Assembly (NCBI GenBank): GCA_030528545.1
Contig: JAUMYR010000004.1
Span: forward strand, 31,199-39,707
Direction of reading: 5' to 3'
Source of the DNA: Propionibacteriaceae bacterium
Lineage (GTDB): Bacteria; Actinomycetota; Actinomycetes; Propionibacteriales; Propionibacteriaceae
Length of the DNA stretch: 8,509 nt
The position numbers were made by a program, and so were the translations under genes. Under the pieces are notes generated by a model. That model did not search any database and had not been told where the DNA came from. It worked only from the letters and a program-made list of their open reading frames with translations. Of the stretch, positions 6,855-8,509 are shown piece by piece (positions within the stretch are counted from its first letter, which is position 1; each line of letters begins with the position of its first letter).

Positions 6855-8133
6855 CGGCGCCCGATAGCGCCAGGGGTTGGGTGTCCTCTCCGGCGGGATC
6901 GGGGCCGGTCTCGCCGGTCTCCTGTGCCTCCTGAGCCTCGGGCTGGGGCCGAAGGAATAGCCCAAGCAGCGCCCCGGTCACCAAGCCCGAGATGCCGAGC
7001 AGCGTCGGGGCCAGGATGGCCAATAGATCCAGCCGGACCCCGATGCTGGCCATGCGGGCGTTGCCGAGGGAGCCGTTGCCGAGTGCCCCGCCGAGCACGA
7101 TCAGCACGCCGGAGGCGGTTCCCGCCAGCCCACCCGCGAGCGCGGTCTCGTCGGCCCGGCCCCGCGGGCGCGCTCTCACCACGATGAAGCCCGCTGATGT
7201 CCCGGCGAGCACGCCCGCGATCAGCCAGCTCAGCATCGGCCACGACCCCGGACCGGCTGGCGGTACGGCGGCGAACACCGGCAGCGAGGGCAAGATCCCC
7301 AGATGGTTCTCGCTTGGGGACACGATGGTATCCGAGCCGAGGGAGAAGCCAGCGCCGAGCACCCAGGAGGCGCACCACAGTAAGAAGTTCGGCAGGTAAC
7401 CAAGCTGGATCAGCAGCAAGATGATGCCCCCGGCCACACCCGGAGCGAGCGCGTCGTGGAGTTCCACCACCCGGTCCTTGGCCAGCAGCAGCCCGGTGCA
7501 CAGCGCGACTCCCGCGGCCGCCACGACGATGAGGCTGGATGCCGCGATGGCCTTGGGGATCGAGCGGGCCCACAGCGGCCAGCTGTCGCTCATCCGGCGA
7601 TCCGAGGCCCGGTAGGCCGTGGCATAGCTCGATCCGCCGACGATCAGCCCCCCGCCGATCATCGCGGTTATGAGATCGCTTCCGCTAGCCAGCGCCGCGG
7701 CCGCGACACAGGCCAGGTAGCTCAGGCTGAGCAGCCCGGCGAGCCGGGGAACCATGCCATACGGCAACACCCCCTCGGTGGCCGCCTGCTGTACCGCGTA
7801 TCCCGCGGCTCCGGTCGCCAGCAGCACGATCACCGCGGTGACGCCTAGCGGGGGCAGGCTCACGCTGAGCCCCGCGATCCCCACCTGTCCCCCGTTGGAC
7901 AGCAGCCAGAGTTTGGTGCCGAGCCCGAGCACGGCACCGAAGTCCGATTCCGGAGCGGCCAGCCAGCCGATCACCGCGACCGCGGTCAGCAGCAGCCAGC
8001 CCGCCAGGGCCACTAGTGCGCCTCCGAGCGCGGCGACCAGCGGCCAGGGCAGCCGACGGGCCCTCACCCGTTTCCGTCCCGGCGCGCTCACGGCGACTCT
8101 CACCTGTCGCGGTTTGCGTTCGCGTCCGGCCAC
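6838..8133 (-). CDS. DUF6350 multipass membrane protein (putative cell-division/PerM-like annotation)
   Basis: This 431-residue integral membrane protein matches the uncharacterised actinobacterial DUF6350 family. Recognisable segments are LWLLSNGGQVGIAGLSVSLPP (76-96), GYLPNFLLWCASWVLGAGFS (245-264), and SDTIVSPSENHLGILPSLP followed by VFAAVP (267-291). A basic N-terminus (rich in Arg and Lys to about residue 27) precedes roughly nine or ten hydrophobic helices between about 30 and 395. The last 35 residues or so form an acidic, Glu/Gln/Pro-rich tail that is probably cytoplasmic. Databases sometimes label relatives as cell division proteins, which I cannot verify. GTG starts exist at 8139 and 8133; the Shine-Dalgarno GAGGGG covers the first, so 8133 is chosen. 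It is the first gene of the purN-purH-folD operon, a position this family commonly holds in actinobacteria. Confidence 0.85.
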   Translation of the reverse strand: MAGRERKPRQVRVAVSAPGRKRVRARRLPWPLVAALGGALVALAGWLLLTAVAVIGWLAAPESDFGAVLGLGTKLWLLSNGGQVGIAGLSVSLPPLGVTAVIVLLATGAAGYAVQQAATEGVLPYGMVPRLAGLLSLSYLACVAAAALASGSDLITAMIGGGLIVGGSSYATAYRASDRRMSDSWPLWARSIPKAIAASSLIVVAAAGVALCTGLLLAKDRVVELHDALAPGVAGGIILLLIQLGYLPNFLLWCASWVLGAGFSLGSDTIVSPSENHLGILPSLPVFAAVPPAGPGSWPMLSWLIAGVLAGTSAGFIVVRARPRGRADETALAGGLAGTASGVLIVLGGALGNGSLGNARMASIGVRLDLLAILAPTLLGISGLVTGALLGLFLRPQPEAQEAQETGETGPDPAGEDTQPLALSGADGEDH

Positions 8134-8138
8134 TCGCA

Positions 8139-8144
8139 CCCCTC
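8139..8144 (-). promoter_or_regulatory. Ribosome binding site deciding the DUF6350 gene start
   Basis: Read on the minus strand, the bases are GAGGGG followed by TGCGA and then GTG at 8133. The five-base spacing is close to ideal. The upstream GTG at 8139-8137 uses the last G of this motif and so could not use it as a Shine-Dalgarno. Confidence 0.65.
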
Positions 8145-8183
8145 ATGCTTTGCTGACTTGCCATCCTTGCTTGTTTTGGACGG

Positions 8184-8189
8184 TAGACT
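8184..8189 (+). promoter_or_regulatory. Candidate -10 box for the rightmost gene
   Basis: TAGACT, preceded by CGG, fits the actinobacterial TANNNT -10 pattern and lies 38 bases before the ATG at 8228, giving a plausible leader of about 30 bases. The -35 is poor: TTGCCA at 8158-8163 is 20 bp away, longer than usual. The 94-bp divergent intergenic region (8134-8227) must contain promoters for both directions, but I see no convincing minus-strand counterpart. Confidence 0.35.
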
Positions 8190-8227
8190 CATCGGCCAGA
8201 CACATACCGAACACTTGGGAGGCTCGC

Positions 8228-8509
8228 ATGTCCGACGGTGAGTTGCCCCGTCCTCGCCGGGCCTTTTCCCCGGCCGACGACGAGCACGACGATACCCCAA
8301 GCACCGAGCCTTACCGGCCGCGACGCGGCCAGGTTCCCCCCACCGAAAGGCCACGGGGTGCCAGGGACGCGGAATCCAGGTGGTCGCCGAAGCCCGCTGC
8401 GGAAGCAGCCACGGATATTCCCCCACCGGCCGCCCGGGCACGTTTCGCCGATCCCATGCTGCCGGAGGCGACCCCGGTGGCCGCGCGCCGCTCGGCGATG
8501 TCTCCGGCC
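8228..8509 (+). CDS. Unidentified protein, N-terminal part only (runs off window)
   Basis: An open frame starts at an ATG with a strong Shine-Dalgarno (GGGAGG, 8217-8222, five-base spacing) and continues without a stop to the window edge, giving at least 94 residues. The visible part is hydrophilic and low in complexity: many Pro, Arg, Ala, Asp and Glu residues, an acidic patch ADDEHDD (16-22), then PYRPRRGQVPPTERPRG (28-44). There is no hydrophobic helix and no recognised domain, so this is probably a disordered cytoplasmic N-terminal tail. Such tails in actinobacteria often precede a membrane anchor or an enzymatic domain. A secreted M23-type peptidase or another envelope protein would fit genomic habits, but nothing visible shows it. 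Transcription is divergent from the DUF6350-purine operon. Confidence 0.75.
   Translation, partial: MSDGELPRPRRAFSPADDEHDDTPSTEPYRPRRGQVPPTERPRGARDAESRWSPKPAAEAATDIPPPAARARFADPMLPEATPVAARRSAMSPA

Noticed and set aside
8181..8209. Inverted repeat CGGTA ... TACCG around the candidate -10 box
   Set aside because: Arms of only 5 bp with a 19-bp spacer are expected by chance; not enough to call an operator.
1..8509. Search for mobile elements, defence genes, CRISPR arrays or a novel multi-gene system
   Set aside because: No transposase, integrase, long terminal repeats or spaced direct repeats were seen; every stretch over 300 bases is covered by a recognisable gene of core metabolism or cobalt uptake, or by a DUF family.

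Overview
The window comes from a high-GC Actinomycetota (actinobacterial) chromosome. The evidence is strong GC bias at third codon positions, GTG starts, four ATGA/GTGA-type gene overlaps, and two membrane-protein families (DUF3017 and DUF6350) that I know essentially only from actinobacteria. A cobalt importer next to a cobalamin-ring reductase implies an aerobic-type B12 producer. A Propionibacteriales-like host would fit, but this is a guess from gene content.

Layout: positions 62-159 hold a cobalamin riboswitch aptamer whose helices can be paired by eye. A small hairpin (180-196) and the ribosome binding region follow it. The riboswitch leads a plus-strand operon, cbiM-cbiN-cbiQ-cbiO (216-2795), which encodes a complete energy-coupling-factor cobalt transporter: S-component CbiM, accessory CbiN, transmembrane coupling protein CbiQ and ATPase CbiO.

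Convergent with it, and overlapping its 3' end by 11 bp, is a compact minus-strand operon read from 8133 down to 2785: a DUF6350 multipass membrane protein, purN, purH, folD, a DUF3017 membrane protein and cobK. PurN and PurH perform the two formyl transfers of purine synthesis, and FolD makes the 10-formyl-tetrahydrofolate they use. CobK, precorrin-6A reductase, is the odd member. It belongs to the B12 pathway but sits at the tail of the purine/folate operon, tail-to-tail with the cobalt importer that supplies the metal for the same pathway.

At the right edge, a 94-bp divergent intergenic region separates the DUF6350 gene from a new plus-strand gene (8228 to the window end, incomplete). It begins with a long, probably disordered, Pro/Arg/Ala-rich segment that I cannot assign.

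There are no RNA genes other than the riboswitch, and no mobile elements or CRISPR arrays. The window is mostly ordinary core metabolism. The parts most worth a second look are the possible alternative pairings in the riboswitch leader, the placement of cobK, and the two uncharacterised membrane proteins built into a purine/one-carbon operon.
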